Shown here piece by piece: positions 63,951 through 64,000 of a DNA stretch of 64,000 nt. The stretch is from Staphylococcus xylosus (lineage in GTDB: Bacteria; Bacillota; Bacilli; Staphylococcales; Staphylococcaceae). The position numbers and the translations under genes are program-made. Within the stretch, counting starts at the first letter, position 1. Each line of letters starts with the position of its first letter. The stretch is from assembly GCF_002732165.1 (NCBI RefSeq), contig NZ_MRZO01000009.1, positions 1 through 64,000 on the forward strand, written 5' to 3'. The notes beneath the pieces were generated by a model. That model was not told the DNA's origin. It saw only the letters and a list, made by a program, of their open reading frames with translations, and searched no databases.

Positions 63951-64000
63951 ATGCAAAAAGTAAAAACAGATATATTAACTCACCGCGGATCGCATTTCGA
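63951..64000 (+). CDS. C45-type acyltransferase/hydrolase, 5' end only
   Basis: Only 16 codons are in the window: MQKVKTDILTHRGSHF. ATG 63951 follows AGGAG. The word RGSHF (usually RGSHYEFGYxQG) opens proteins of the autoproteolytic acyl-CoA:6-aminopenicillanate acyltransferase-like C45 family common in Bacillota. With so few residues this is a guess from pattern; the rest lies beyond the right edge. Confidence 0.5.
   Translation, partial: MQKVKTDILTHRGSHF

Overview
The window reads as a chromosomal core segment of a coagulase-negative Staphylococcus. It is AT-rich, it carries staphylococcal genes in the order known from S. aureus (perR to the pncA/ppaC/aldH region), and it includes staphylococcus-specific genes (sgtB, vraUTSR, murT-gatD, camS, SE1561-type protein, nos-pdt). 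The proteins match the lengths I recall for S. aureus counterparts very closely but differ at many positions, so it is probably not S. aureus. I cannot fix the species. I see no phage, insertion sequence, integron, CRISPR array or tRNA.

Layout. 1-672 has no credible gene; its left end looks like the 5' leader of an rRNA operon reading left out of the window. 673-7739: peroxide repressor PerR, a hydroxyacid dehydrogenase, peroxiredoxin Bcp, haem precursor enzyme HemL, a FUSC-type membrane protein, a Sav1866-type ABC exporter and nucleotidase NtdP. 7795-14680: MutY with divergent YfhP, a TagGH-like pair whose ATPase has lost its motifs, YfhH, RecX and monofunctional glycosyltransferase SgtB. 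14985-21792: a DJ-1/PfpI protein, small conserved proteins, radical-SAM YfkAB, a thioesterase, an M29 aminopeptidase, phosphatase PtpA and a YihY protein. 22061-29753: the cell-wall-stress operon vraUTSR, methionine aminopeptidase, a second FUSC protein, lipid II amidation enzymes GatD-MurT and ferritin. 30037-35027: an exonuclease, DNA polymerase IV, an HExxH membrane protein, an rRNA methyltransferase and lipid kinase DgkB. 35418-46740: gatCAB, putP, and the camS-ligA-pcrA-pcrB block. 46857-54996: a VanY-type carboxypeptidase, a YerC/TrpR-like regulator, purB, NETI and DUF2179 proteins, NAD genes pncB-nadE, and nos with prephenate dehydratase. 55298-64000: SdcS, a beta-helix protein, nicotinamidase, PpaC, aldehyde dehydrogenase, a lactonase, a YolD-like protein, two tiny unlisted genes and the start of a C45-type acyltransferase.

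Functional themes: cell-wall building and its stress response (sgtB, vraUTSR, gatD-murT, the VanY-type peptidase); peroxide and iron handling (perR, bcp, ftnA); NAD salvage (pncA, pncB, nadE); DNA repair (mutY, recX, dinB, ligA, pcrA); and Gln-tRNA formation (gatCAB). Many starts were moved downstream of the longest open frame because a good Shine-Dalgarno site and the family length agree on an internal ATG, GTG or TTG.

Most of the window is ordinary core genome. The points that deserve a second look are the ABC protein with all nucleotide-binding motifs degraded (10945-12477), an 18-residue micropeptide gene whose promoter carries a 26-base palindrome (63743-63883), a 56-residue membrane protein (63156-63326), and a dispersed composite intergenic repeat (35143-35345 and 63566-63732).
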